Notes under the pieces: model-generated | Told to the model about the DNA's origin: nothing | Database searches by the model: none | What the model saw: only the letters and a program-made list of their open reading frames with translations | In this document: one piece after another, positions 1 through 6,719 of the stretch | Layout of the letters: each line of letters begins with the position of its first letter | Position numbering within the stretch: position 1 is the stretch's first letter | Made by a program: the position numbers and the translations under genes | Assembly (NCBI GenBank): GCA_014381035.1 | Contig: JACMIS010000568.1 | Location: 1-13,213 of the forward strand | Reading direction: 5' to 3' | DNA length: 13,213 nucleotides | Origin: Armatimonadota bacterium | Lineage (GTDB): Bacteria; Armatimonadota; Armatimonadia; Armatimonadales; Armatimonadaceae

Positions 1-1
1 A

Positions 2-190
2 GTCCGTGCCACAGTAAACCTGCGCAACCCCGCCGTCCTGCCGCTGTCCGTTTTGCAGGTCGCTTTGATGAACGCGCACGATTTCTATATATCCGAGTCG
101 GGCGACGAAGCCGGGGACCAGTCGCCGTGGAAGGAAGCGATTCTGCTTTCGATCACCGGCGTCGCGGCAGCGATGCAGAGTACGGGGTAG
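2..190 (+). CDS. ppc: Phosphoenolpyruvate carboxylase, C-terminal end (5' truncated by window)
   Basis: Reading from base 2 gives 62 codons ending in TAG at 188-190. The peptide starts VRATVNLRNPAVLPLSVLQV and ends in SITGVAAAMQSTG. PEP carboxylases end in a conserved segment of the form LLLTxxGIAAGMRNTG, preceded by a helix of the form LRNPYVDPLNLLQVELL. Both are recognisable here, and the terminal STG matches the family's active-site C-terminal tail (usually NTG). The enzyme carboxylates phosphoenolpyruvate to oxaloacetate in the cytoplasm, replenishing the TCA cycle. The rest of the gene, normally about 900 residues, lies upstream of the window. It converges on the cupin gene, and I see no clear intrinsic terminator after its stop. 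The identification rests on the tail alone, but this tail is distinctive. Confidence 0.85.
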   Translation, partial: VRATVNLRNPAVLPLSVLQVALMNAHDFYISESGDEAGDQSPWKEAILLSITGVAAAMQSTG

Positions 191-325
191 GAAGCAGGAA
201 TTGTAATCCCCGTCAACCGTTAGCGCATCCGTCGGTGGTAATGGTACTACGCCTGGCGCGACAAGACATGTCGCCGCCCACAGGGTCTAAGCGAACGCGT
301 TTCAAACGAAATTTGCTGATCACAC
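191..325. other. Intergenic gap between convergent ppc and cupin genes
   Basis: I see no gene, tRNA or clear promoter here. An open frame that crosses it on the plus strand (127-510) overlaps two better-supported genes and has no family resemblance. Confidence 0.5.
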
Positions 326-350
326 AACGGTGGCAACGTGGGCTGCCGTT
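326..350 (-). terminator. Weak hairpin just after the cupin stop
   Basis: Arms 326-334 (aacggtggc) and 342-350 (gctgccgtt) pair over 9 bp, including two G-U pairs, around a 7-nt loop. The hairpin starts 5 nt past the cupin stop on the minus strand. The T-run (attttt) lies before rather than after the stem in that direction, so termination by this hairpin is uncertain. Confidence 0.35.
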
Positions 351-355
351 AAAAA

Positions 356-763
356 TTAGCTCGAAGGAGCTGCTACCGTTGGTTCCCATTTGCCCTGGAC
401 AGAATCCGCCTCGTCGCCACCGGGCCAGGGCGGCATCGTGGCTATCACTACGACAAGTGGCTCGTAACCAAAACTATGGAACTGAAAGTGGGTGCCGAGT
501 GGAATGGTGAGGCATACCCCGGCATCAACGGGGATAACCTCTTCGTGCCCGCCTTGCTTACGCCACATCTCCCCCCGCCCGCTGAGGCAATACCATATTT
601 CTTCGACCGTGCGGTGCGTTACAGCGAAAGATATTTTTCCTGGTGCCAGCTCAAAATGCGCCAGCCCTCCCCCTTTGAGATTCAGTAACAGCCGAACATC
701 TGTTCCGTCCGGGGCGGTGTCCACAGGCGCAACGGGGAGCCGCTTTGACGTGAATTTGTCCAT
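356..763 (-). CDS. Small single-domain cupin protein
   Basis: The product is a 135-residue cytoplasmic cupin. The start at 763 is chosen because a near-perfect Shine-Dalgarno AAGGAGGT lies 5 nt upstream, while the in-frame ATG at 796 has no such site. Motif 1 appears as H50-R-T-V-E-E-IWYCLSG, keeping the first His and the Glu of the usual HxH...E metal set but with Thr in place of the second His. Motif 2 appears as IPLGTHFQF with His92. The tail MPPWPGGDEA (110-119) recurs in a group of small cupins of this length. Cupins bind metals and act as dioxygenases, isomerases or sugar/ligand sensors. The substrate cannot be told from sequence. No signal peptide is visible. It lies last in a run of minus-strand genes, but its strong RBS and the hairpin between it and the preceding gene suggest it may be expressed separately. 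Confidence 0.85.
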   Translation of the reverse strand: MDKFTSKRLPVAPVDTAPDGTDVRLLLNLKGGGLAHFELAPGKISFAVTHRTVEEIWYCLSGRGEMWRKQGGHEEVIPVDAGVCLTIPLGTHFQFHSFGYEPLVVVIATMPPWPGGDEADSVQGKWEPTVAAPSS

Positions 764-768
764 CTTAT

Positions 769-776
769 ACCTCCTT
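769..776 (-). promoter_or_regulatory. Strong Shine-Dalgarno site fixing the cupin start
   Basis: On the minus strand this reads AAGGAGGT, followed by 5 nt and the ATG at 763. It is the best ribosome-binding site in the window and decides against the upstream in-frame ATG at 796. Confidence 0.8.
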
Positions 777-812
777 GTTATAAGTCGCTTCGTCAAAAGA
801 TCTTTTTTAAGC

Positions 813-847
813 TTCCTGTCCTTCGCGGACGGTGCGAAGGACAGGAA
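813..847 (-). terminator. Perfect 14-bp hairpin 2 nt after the stop of the secreted protein gene
   Basis: Left arm 813-826 (ttcctgtccttcgc) and right arm 834-847 (gcgaaggacaggaa) pair perfectly around a 7-nt loop. It begins 2 nt past the stop codon at 850. In the minus direction the T-run comes before the stem (aatttt) and the sequence after it is A-rich, so it is not a textbook intrinsic terminator. It could act in 3'-end protection. It carries the CCTGTCC word also found in the repeats at 5626-5720 and, with one change, at 10482-10577. Confidence 0.6.
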
Positions 848-849
848 AA

Positions 850-1440
850 TTAAAGGCAGCCTTCGATCCAGTGTACTTCTGGGACGCGACCGGCGCGGTA
901 GGAAGTGACGACTTTGCCGTCCGTCTCGAAGATCAGGCGAAACTTGGCGTCTTTGCGCTCGGTCGGGGTGTAAATCAAGTAGTGCCCCTTGTCGTCATAA
1001 GGGTGCGTCTCGACCTTGATTTTCCCCGGATAAGTTTCCTTCACCTTCTGCTCCGTATCCCCCACTTGAACGCCGCTCACCGTGCTTATCCCGCGCCGCC
1101 CGACTTCGGCGCGGACCACGACGCCATCAACGACCATGAACGACAGCGTCGGGTAGCCATCCGCGCCTTTCGGGGCGTTTTCCGGGTGGGCGTAGCGACA
1201 GTCGCCCTCACTGACCGCGTACTCCACTTTCCAACTGACCTGCGTGGCGTCAATCGCTTTCGCCAGTGTCATCCCGAGGCGCACCGGTCCGATGCCGTTC
1301 ACCGCCATCTTGCTTTGCGCGGTCAGTGGCTTAAAGGGGGCTGTCTGCGCGAAGGCGAACGTGGCAACGGCGGCAGTCAAGCACACGGCAGCGGACGGAA
1401 CAGAGCCGAAATATTTTCGCGGTTTCATGGAGTCGCTCAT
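850..1440 (-). CDS. Secreted protein of unknown function with two SmpA/OmlA-like repeats
   Basis: The product has 196 residues. The N-terminus has a basic stretch (K6-P-R-K9), a hydrophobic core (about 15-31) and a likely signal peptidase I site after AFA (29-31), so export is expected. The mature part carries two short related motifs, GIGPVRLGMTLAKA (49-62) and GVQVGDTEQKVKETYPG (123-139). These resemble the GMT/GxT-type repeat of SmpA/OmlA-like folds. Cys81 and Cys195 are the only cysteines in the mature part and could form a disulfide. The tail WIEGCL is typical of a group of small secreted proteins found in many phyla, none of which I can assign a function. The start could be 1440 or the ATG at 1428; neither has a good ribosome-binding site. 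It lies 90 nt after the monooxygenase-like gene and may share its transcript. Confidence 0.75.
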   Translation of the reverse strand: MSDSMKPRKYFGSVPSAAVCLTAAVATFAFAQTAPFKPLTAQSKMAVNGIGPVRLGMTLAKAIDATQVSWKVEYAVSEGDCRYAHPENAPKGADGYPTLSFMVVDGVVVRAEVGRRGISTVSGVQVGDTEQKVKETYPGKIKVETHPYDDKGHYLIYTPTERKDAKFRLIFETDGKVVTSYRAGRVPEVHWIEGCL

Positions 1441-1495
1441 GAAAGTGATGATACCCGTTCCGCCCCGTTTGTGAGAGTTGGTAGCTATTATTCGT

Positions 1496-1515
1496 CGGGG
1501 GGATGAACACCCCCG
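1496..1515 (-). terminator. Short GC hairpin between the monooxygenase-like and secreted-protein genes
   Basis: Arms cggggg (1496-1501) and cccccg (1510-1515) enclose an 8-nt loop, 15 nt past the stop at 1531. No T-run follows in the minus direction, so attenuation or RNA processing within an operon is as likely as full termination. Confidence 0.3.
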
Positions 1516-1530
1516 TAGAACACTGACCGA

Positions 1531-2874
1531 TCACTTCCCCTGCTTGAACGGTTTGCCTTTTCCGGTTATCTCGAAATAGTGCCCGATATTCGCGCCGAGA
1601 AGCGAGAGCTCCCCCCAACCGTCGTCCGCGAGGCCGCCGACCCATAAGCCCGTCATTTCGTCGGTGCTGTTCTCGCCAAGCCGCACGCGCTTCGGCGGCG
1701 AGTTGGGGTTGCGCGGGTTGGCGTCCGTGTTGTCGAACACCCATTCGGAGTGCAGAACGGTGCCCTTCGGAAGACGGATCGGCTTTTCATATTGGTAGGT
1801 GTCCTGCCAGTTGAAATCCCAATCGTTGATCAGGAGCATTTTTTCGGTACTGCCGTCCGGCAACTCCGCCCAGACACGCACCTTTTTGCCGACCATGTGC
1901 ATGTGTGCCCAGACGTTAGTGACATTCAGCGCGGTGGGCAGAACGAATTTATCGGAAACGATGTATGCCGATTTGCCTGCCGGAATGTCTATCTCCTCGG
2001 AGGCTAACAGGATACCGGTCGGGTTTTTGACCGGCTTTTTGTCGGTAAAGTATAGACCGACCACGGTGCGATCCGTTTCCGGTTTGCCGGACGGGTGGTA
2101 GTGCATTTCCAGAACGAAGTCCGATTTCTTCGGCAGGGTCAGCGGAGAGCCTTCGGCGAAGAAGCGCGGCGTCTGCCCAGGCACGTACCCCGGAGTCAAC
2201 CCTGCGGGGAGAAAGCCGGAACTGCCCATGCTACTGTAGCCCTGTTCCGGTGTTTTTGCGTCGAGTTTCCGCGCCGTGCCGGACGTGTCCAGAATCCCGA
2301 TGGCATGGTGCGCGATGCGTCGGTTGCCGGGGCGTACCTCGATTCCGCGCAGATAGCGGTCTTTGGAGAGATTCAGCGGAAACACGAAACGCTGGTACAC
2401 ATCGCGCCCTTCGGCAGGAATGGGGAATGCGGCGGGCATTTCCAGGATCATGTCCGGCGTGCCGAGTTGCCAGCCGGTGCGGAATTTCGGGGGCGGCGGG
2501 GCGGTCTTCACATCGCCCGCCGTTGCGCCCGCCGCCGCCCAGCGTCCGATGACCGTGATCTCGGCGTCGGTGAGAGTCCGTTCCTCCCGGAAGTCGCCGT
2601 GTCCCGCAACCGGCTTCCACGGCGGCATCAGCCGTTTTCTTGTCACCAGTGCGAGCATCGAAGCCATCCGCTTCGCGTCGGTATAGCCTTCGAGCGGGAA
2701 CGGTCCGGCTTCGCCTTTGCGGTGACACGGCGTGCAGTTTTTGTACACAATCGGCGCGACATCGCGGCTCCACGTAGGGGCATCGTCTGTACGCGCCGGG
2801 GGCTTCGTCGCGGCGAGCGTGAGCATCGCTGCCATCACTGTCAGTGCTAAAAACAGGAGGTTCCGCACTCTCAT
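1531..2874 (-). CDS. Exported cytochrome c / copper type II ascorbate-dependent monooxygenase-like protein
   Basis: The product has 447 residues. A signal peptide covers about 1-22 (MRVRNLLFLALTVMAAMLTL). A cytochrome c-type heme site follows: C47-T-P-C50-H51, with MPPW at 83-86 offering Met83 as a possible distal ligand. The C-terminal two thirds resembles the copper type II monooxygenases (peptidylglycine and dopamine hydroxylase fold): H189-H190 (AHHAIG), H258-Y-H260, H324-M-H326 and M407 (TDEMTG). In order these match the CuH and CuM ligand sets known for that family (HH and H for one copper, HxH and M for the other). Such heme-copper fusions are known from planctomycetes, acidobacteria and related groups, generally without a proven substrate. 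The expected location is periplasmic. The start overlaps the stop of the redoxin gene by 4 nt (ATGA), showing translational coupling. I am confident of the domains, not of the reaction. Confidence 0.88.
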   Translation of the reverse strand: MRVRNLLFLALTVMAAMLTLAATKPPARTDDAPTWSRDVAPIVYKNCTPCHRKGEAGPFPLEGYTDAKRMASMLALVTRKRLMPPWKPVAGHGDFREERTLTDAEITVIGRWAAAGATAGDVKTAPPPPKFRTGWQLGTPDMILEMPAAFPIPAEGRDVYQRFVFPLNLSKDRYLRGIEVRPGNRRIAHHAIGILDTSGTARKLDAKTPEQGYSSMGSSGFLPAGLTPGYVPGQTPRFFAEGSPLTLPKKSDFVLEMHYHPSGKPETDRTVVGLYFTDKKPVKNPTGILLASEEIDIPAGKSAYIVSDKFVLPTALNVTNVWAHMHMVGKKVRVWAELPDGSTEKMLLINDWDFNWQDTYQYEKPIRLPKGTVLHSEWVFDNTDANPRNPNSPPKRVRLGENSTDEMTGLWVGGLADDGWGELSLLGANIGHYFEITGKGKPFKQGK

Positions 2875-3446
2875 GGCTTACTTTTCTCGCTTTCTAACTT
2901 CGGCAGAACGCACCCGATGGCGCGAGTGCGCGGCACCGGCACCGCTTTTCCGGCGACGAGCGCGTTCAGTGCGTTTCGCAGATCGGATTTCCGCGCGGTC
3001 TCGCGGCGGACGCCGAGTGCGGCGTAGCGGTCATCAATGCGCCCCCGGTACCGCAGGACCCCTCGTGCATCCCAAACCGCGACTTCCGGCGTGGTAGTGA
3101 TACCCGCTTTTCGGGCATAGTCTTGCTTGGAATCATGCACGACTCGGTAGCCAGTCAAGCCGAACTGTTTGGCATGACCGGAGGCGGCTTTGCGATCATG
3201 CTCTGCCGAATATACCGCCGCGAACGTGATCCCTTTAGCAATATAATCCCGGCGCAATCGTTGTAATTCCGGCGCGTAACCGTTGTTGATCGGGCAAGTG
3301 GACGACAGGAACACCTGAACCGACACGTCCTTCGGTGCCTCCGTTATCGGTTCCTGCGCCCGTCCCGTTTGGGGAGCCACAAGGCAAAATGTGGCAATCA
3401 TGCCAGAGATTACATGCCGCAGTCGCATACGATGTTTGGTACGCAT
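2871..3446 (-). CDS. Exported thioredoxin-fold redoxin paired with the heme-copper protein
   Basis: With the ATG at 3446 the product has 191 residues. A basic N-terminus and hydrophobic stretch (about 11-25) end near GRA-QE (28-32), consistent with a signal peptide. A thioredoxin-like core follows: VQVFLSSTCPINNGYAPEL places a single Cys51 in CPIN where thioredoxins have CxxC, and TTTPEVAV (117-124) holds the cis-proline at P120. A second cysteine, Cys179, sits in RAIGCVLP near the C-terminus. This CPxxN plus distal GC arrangement recurs in redoxins encoded beside heme/copper oxidase-like proteins. Cys51 and Cys179 could form the redox pair, or the protein may bind metal or heme; this is inference. 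An in-frame ATG at 3524 is disfavoured because it lies inside the predicted -35 element. The ATGs at 3467 and 3428 remain possible; none has a strong ribosome-binding site. Confidence 0.82.
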   Translation of the reverse strand: MRTKHRMRLRHVISGMIATFCLVAPQTGRAQEPITEAPKDVSVQVFLSSTCPINNGYAPELQRLRRDYIAKGITFAAVYSAEHDRKAASGHAKQFGLTGYRVVHDSKQDYARKAGITTTPEVAVWDARGVLRYRGRIDDRYAALGVRRETARKSDLRNALNALVAGKAVPVPRTRAIGCVLPKLESEKSKP

Positions 3447-3473
3447 CCGGTCGACATAATGTGACATAAATAG

Positions 3474-3502
3474 TTGACAAAACATGCCTGTCTGATTAAT
3501 AT
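3474..3502 (+). promoter_or_regulatory. Predicted sigma-70 promoter for the PEP-CTERM gene
   Basis: TTGACA (3474-3479), a 17-nt spacer and TAATAT (3497-3502) precede the PEP-CTERM start by about 34 nt. The -35 box is a perfect match and the spacing is optimal. Confidence 0.6.
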
Positions 3503-3524
3503 GAATTGATTGGAATTGACTCAA
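3496..3524 (-). promoter_or_regulatory. Predicted sigma-70 promoter for the redoxin/monooxygenase-like operon
   Basis: On the minus strand TTGAGT (3524-3519), a 17-nt spacer and TATTAA (3501-3496) form a plausible promoter. Its -10 box overlaps that of the divergent PEP-CTERM promoter. Transcription would start near 3489. Confidence 0.45.
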
Positions 3525-3535
3525 GGAGTAATTTT

Positions 3536-4165
3536 ATGATTCATCGTTTTTCAGCAGGTATCATAGTGGCGTCGTTGCTCTTTCTCGCACTTCCTGCATC
3601 AGCACAATTCGTTACGCCGACGTCCTATACACTGACCCCGGGCGAAGGGACCGCACAGGGTGGTTCGTTCAACTATTTTGACGACGGAGGAACCCAGTTG
3701 ACGGATAACATACTCGGCGTGGACAACTGGACGGCAGATCTGGGGAACGGACCCGCTCAGCAGTGGGTAGGGTGGATTGTCGCAAACCCGGCCGCTTCGT
3801 TCGCGTTTACTGCGCCCGTATCCATATCGCAGGTTCAGATCGGCTTCAACCGTGCACAAGGGGCAGGCATCTTTTTACCGCCAACGGTTAATATCAATGG
3901 GCAACTATTCGCGCTAACCGGGACCGAGTTAGCCGACAACACACGCGGCTTTGTCAACTTCGATGTCAACTTCACCGGTACCACGCTTCCGCTCAGCCTC
4001 GTAGACGGCACGGGTAGTGCGTGGATATTCGTGGACGAGGTCCGGTTCGTGGGTGCCGAAGTCGCCACGGTTCCTGAACCGTCCGCGCTTGCGCTTGCGA
4101 TCCCGGCACTCGGCATGATCGGCGCGATGGTCGTTGCCCGCCGCCGTAAAAATCCGATCAAATAG
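3536..4165 (+). CDS. PEP-CTERM sorting-domain protein
   Basis: The product has 209 residues. The ATG at 3536 is preceded by AAGGAG (3523-3528) 7 nt upstream, which decides against the in-frame ATG at 3506. A signal peptide covers about 1-23 (core IIVASLLFLALPA, cut near ASA-Q24). The tail starting at 179 is a classic PEP-CTERM sorting signal: VPEP (179-182), a hydrophobic helix (about 185-201) and a basic end (RRRK). In known systems an exosortase cleaves this signal after export and the protein goes to the surface or an extracellular matrix, often alongside exopolysaccharide production. No exosortase is in this window. The middle region (24-178) is cysteine-free, rich in Gly, Asn, Thr and Phe, and looks like a beta-sandwich, but I do not recognise its domain. 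The sugar-nucleotide genes that follow fit a link with exopolysaccharide. Confidence 0.88.
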   Translation: MIHRFSAGIIVASLLFLALPASAQFVTPTSYTLTPGEGTAQGGSFNYFDDGGTQLTDNILGVDNWTADLGNGPAQQWVGWIVANPAASFAFTAPVSISQVQIGFNRAQGAGIFLPPTVNINGQLFALTGTELADNTRGFVNFDVNFTGTTLPLSLVDGTGSAWIFVDEVRFVGAEVATVPEPSALALAIPALGMIGAMVVARRRKNPIK

Positions 4166-4170
4166 AATGT

Positions 4171-4226
4171 GAATGTCGCGATACCGAACCTCGCGATAAA
4201 TTGCGAGGTTCGGTATCGCGACATTC
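4171..4226. terminator. Perfect 24-bp inverted repeat between convergent genes
   Basis: Left arm 4171-4194 and right arm 4203-4226 are perfect reverse complements (gaatgtcgcgataccg and so on) around an 8-nt loop (gataaatt). It lies 5 nt after the PEP-CTERM stop and 19 nt before the UDP-glucose dehydrogenase stop on the other strand, so it could shield both convergent transcripts. No T-run follows on either side, so factor-independent termination is unproven. Confidence 0.7.
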
Positions 4227-4245
4227 GCCTATCAACGCGCCTGGT

Positions 4246-5604
4246 TTATTTCACCATCGAGACGGCGTCGAGTGTCGCCAGTACCTGCGCTGCTTCCGCA
4301 GTTGCGGAAACGTTGCCGCGTCCGACGCACACATACTGGAAGCCGAGTCGCGCCATCTTCGCCGGGTCGTACAGGTTGCGTCCGTCACAAACAAGCGTGC
4401 CGTTCATCACTTCCTTAAGCCGCTCCAGATTGAGTTGCTTGAACTCGTTCCATTCCGTCAGCACCGCGACGGCGTCCGCACCGGTCGCCGCGTCGAACGC
4501 CGTCCGGGAATAGATCAGGTTCGGGTAGAACGCCTTCGTGTTCTCCATCGCAATCGGGTCGAAGACAGTCACGGTCGCGCCGCCTTGCAGAAGGGCTTCG
4601 ATCACTTCGAGACTTTTCGCTTCGCGCATGTCGTCGGTGTTCGCCTTGAACGCGAGCCCTAATACCGCGATCCGTTTGCCCGCGAACCCGCCGACTGCCG
4701 CCTCCATCTTGGCGATAAACCGCTTGGTCTGTGCCTCGTTGGTGTCTACCGTCGCGGAAAGCAAGGGGAAGTCGTAGCCGTTGTCCTGCGCGGTGTGCAG
4801 AAGCGAGCGGACATCTTTCGGGAAACAGGAGCCGCCGTAGCCCAGACCGGCTTGCAGGAACGATGTGCCGATGCGGTTGTCGAGTCCCATGCCTTTCACT
4901 ACCTGGACCACGTCCGCGCCGACCTTTTCGCACAGGTTGGCGACCGAGTTGGCGAACGATATCTTCATCGCGAGGAACGCGTTCGAGGCGTACTTGATCA
5001 TTTCTGCCGACGCAACATCGGTCAGGATCATTTTGCTTTCGAGCGGGGCGTACAGTTCCAGAATCCGAAGCGCGACGACCTGATTCGGGGCACCGATAAC
5101 GATGCGATCCGGGTTCATCGCGTCGTGGATGGCGGAGCCTTCGCGCAGAAACTCGGGGTTGGAGACAACATCGAAATCCACGCGGCGGCGCAGGTTATCG
5201 GTGATCGTCTTCTTCACGAAGTCGCCGGTGCCGACCGGGACCGTGGATTTATTGACGACGACGGTGTAGCGTTCGATGGATTCGGCGATGCCGCGTGCCG
5301 CACCCTCGATGTAGGTCATGTCGGTCGAGCCATCGGGGCGGGGCGGGGTGCCGACGCAGATGTAAACTACCTCCGACTTTTTCACGGACGCGCCGAGGTC
5401 GGTGGTAAAGGTCAGGCGACCTTCGTCCACGTTGCGGGCGACCATCTCCTCTAAGCCCGGCTCGTAGATCGGCATCACGCCCGCATTAAGTAGCGCGATT
5501 TTCTCCTCCATTTTGTCGACGCAGATAACGTCGTTGCCGAGGTCGGCGAAGATAACGCCGGTAACAAGCCCGACATAGCCGGTACCAATAACGCAGATAT
5601 TCAT
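4246..5604 (-). CDS. ugd: UDP-glucose 6-dehydrogenase
   Basis: The product has 452 residues, the usual length for this family. It oxidises UDP-glucose twice with NAD+ to UDP-glucuronate in the cytoplasm. The N-terminal Rossmann motif is GTGYVG (7-12) with an acidic D30 after strand two for NAD. The central part shows STVPVGT (120-126), SNPEFLREG (148-156), K204 in EMIKYASNAF, and the catalytic Cys260 in GYGGSCFPKD. The C-terminal UDP-binding domain follows (KRIAVLGLAFKANTDDMR onwards). The start is preceded by GAAAGG about 10 nt upstream. The gene follows the kinase gene after 113 nt that contain a long inverted repeat, so it may be the last gene of the glmS transcript or have its own promoter. 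UDP-glucuronate would feed exopolysaccharide or envelope glycan synthesis. Confidence 0.96.
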   Translation of the reverse strand: MNICVIGTGYVGLVTGVIFADLGNDVICVDKMEEKIALLNAGVMPIYEPGLEEMVARNVDEGRLTFTTDLGASVKKSEVVYICVGTPPRPDGSTDMTYIEGAARGIAESIERYTVVVNKSTVPVGTGDFVKKTITDNLRRRVDFDVVSNPEFLREGSAIHDAMNPDRIVIGAPNQVVALRILELYAPLESKMILTDVASAEMIKYASNAFLAMKISFANSVANLCEKVGADVVQVVKGMGLDNRIGTSFLQAGLGYGGSCFPKDVRSLLHTAQDNGYDFPLLSATVDTNEAQTKRFIAKMEAAVGGFAGKRIAVLGLAFKANTDDMREAKSLEVIEALLQGGATVTVFDPIAMENTKAFYPNLIYSRTAFDAATGADAVAVLTEWNEFKQLNLERLKEVMNGTLVCDGRNLYDPAKMARLGFQYVCVGRGNVSATAEAAQVLATLDAVSMVK

Positions 5605-5625
5605 GTCATTTAGCCTTTCGATACA

Positions 5626-5720
5626 TAGGGATAAGGTTACAGGGGACAGGCTACCGGGGGCAGGGGTAATTCAAGGGCGGAAGATTTCCCCGTGACCTGT
5701 CCCCTGTAACCTTATCCCTA
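5626..5720. repeat. 25-bp perfect inverted repeat (MITE/REP-like element) overlapping a stop codon
   Basis: Left arm 5626-5650 (tagggataaggttacagggg and so on) and right arm 5696-5720 are perfect reverse complements separated by 45 nt. The outer end of the right arm supplies the TAG stop of the kinase gene (5718-5720). Internal words gggacagg and gggggcaggggt suggest further degenerate repeats. It resembles small dispersed palindromic repeats and shares a boundary word with the element at 10482-10577. Confidence 0.65.
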
Positions 5721-6719
5721 ATTAAACAATGTAGCGATCTCTTCTCGCGTCGCGGTCGCTACTCCGACTTTACGGACCACGGCACCGCCCGACGCGTTGC
5801 CGATCTCTACCGCTTCGACCATCGTCGCGCCCGCCGCGAGTGCAAGCGTCACACCGGCGATGGTCGAATCCCCCGCTCCCGTGCCGTCGAACACTTCGAT
5901 CCGGTGCGGCGGGATATCGGTATATTTTCCGTCCTGGGTGAACACCGTCAAGCCCTGCGCAGAACGTGTCACCAGCAAGTTGCGTAAGCCGAGATACTCG
6001 CGTAAACGGACCCCCGCTTGATGAAACACCGCGTTGTCCGGCGACTCGAACAGGTGTGCCCGCAGGGCTTCGTCCGCCTCGCTCCGGTTGAGTTGCGCGA
6101 TGTCGGCGTCGGCGAAAAACCGCACCGAGGCTGGCTTCGGGTTCGCCGTGATCACGATATGCGGCTTCTCTGCCCGCGCCGCTTCCGTGATGGTACGAAC
6201 CGTTTCCTCGCTCAACACCCCCTTCGTGTAATCGGAAAAGAGCAGGGCGTCACAATCGGCGATCTGCCCCGTGACTTTCCGGATGAGTGTCGCCGCGATG
6301 TCCGGCGGGAGTGGGGAGCGTTTTTCGCGATCCACACGCACGACCTGTTGCGCCCCTTGCTGGGTTCCGGCAACCACGCGTGTTTTACGCGTCGTCGGAC
6401 GATCCGGTGAGATCACAATCGCGCCGGTGTCCATCCCGAGTTCGGATAACCGCTCGGTCAGGGATTGTCCCGCCGCATCCGCGCCGACAACGCCCGCCAG
6501 AACCACATGGGCACCGAACGCCCGCAACTGGTTCGCCGCGTTCGCCGCGCCGCCGGGCACGAACGTTTCCTCTTCTACGTCGACGACGAGAACCGGGGCT
6601 TCCGGAGAGACCCGGTGAACGTGCCCCCAGATATGCTCGTCCGCCATCAGGTCCCCGACGACTAAGACGCGTCGCGCTTCGAATCGGGCGATGATCGCTT
6701 CTGCTTGCTGTCGTATCAT
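5718..6719 (-). CDS. RfaE1/HldE-type PfkB sugar kinase (D-glycero-D-manno-heptose-7-phosphate kinase-like)
   Basis: With the ATG at 6719 the product has 333 residues, the size of a stand-alone kinase domain. GDLMADEHIWGHVHRVSPEA (22-41) matches the substrate-binding opening of RfaE domain I, PGGAAN is at 55-60, and GTGAGDS (279-285) is the PfkB anion hole with catalytic Asp284. The tail GGAVVRKVGVATATREEI is typical of RfaE-like kinases. No cytidylyl/adenylyltransferase domain is fused, and none is encoded in the window. In known pathways this kinase makes heptose-1,7-bisphosphate for ADP-heptose. Here the sugar might also be something else in the ribokinase superfamily. The chosen start overlaps the glmS stop as ATGA; an in-frame ATG at 6767 would overlap glmS by 52 nt and is less likely. 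The stop codon lies in an inverted repeat. Confidence 0.85.
   Translation of the reverse strand: MIRQQAEAIIARFEARRVLVVGDLMADEHIWGHVHRVSPEAPVLVVDVEEETFVPGGAANAANQLRAFGAHVVLAGVVGADAAGQSLTERLSELGMDTGAIVISPDRPTTRKTRVVAGTQQGAQQVVRVDREKRSPLPPDIAATLIRKVTGQIADCDALLFSDYTKGVLSEETVRTITEAARAEKPHIVITANPKPASVRFFADADIAQLNRSEADEALRAHLFESPDNAVFHQAGVRLREYLGLRNLLVTRSAQGLTVFTQDGKYTDIPPHRIEVFDGTGAGDSTIAGVTLALAAGATMVEAVEIGNASGGAVVRKVGVATATREEIATLFN

Noticed and set aside
191..355. Possible tRNA or small RNA between ppc and the cupin gene.
   Set aside because: No cloverleaf with acceptor stem and T-loop could be drawn; only a weak hairpin near the cupin stop is visible.
832..1506. Long open frame on the plus strand opposite the secreted-protein gene.
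   Set aside because: It is antisense to a gene with a signal peptide and conserved motifs; its translation is Arg-rich without any domain, as expected for a shadow in GC-rich DNA.
2095..2850. 251-codon plus-strand frame opposite the monooxygenase-like gene.
   Set aside because: The opposite strand encodes clear heme and copper motifs; this frame shows only the compositional bias of antisense GC-rich sequence.
4795..5454. 219-codon plus-strand frame opposite ugd.
   Set aside because: It mirrors the ugd coding frame and has no recognisable domain or ribosome-binding site.
5626..5634. tagggataa resembles the first half of the I-SceI homing endonuclease site.
   Set aside because: Only the first 9 of 18 bases match, and the match is part of a longer natural inverted repeat.
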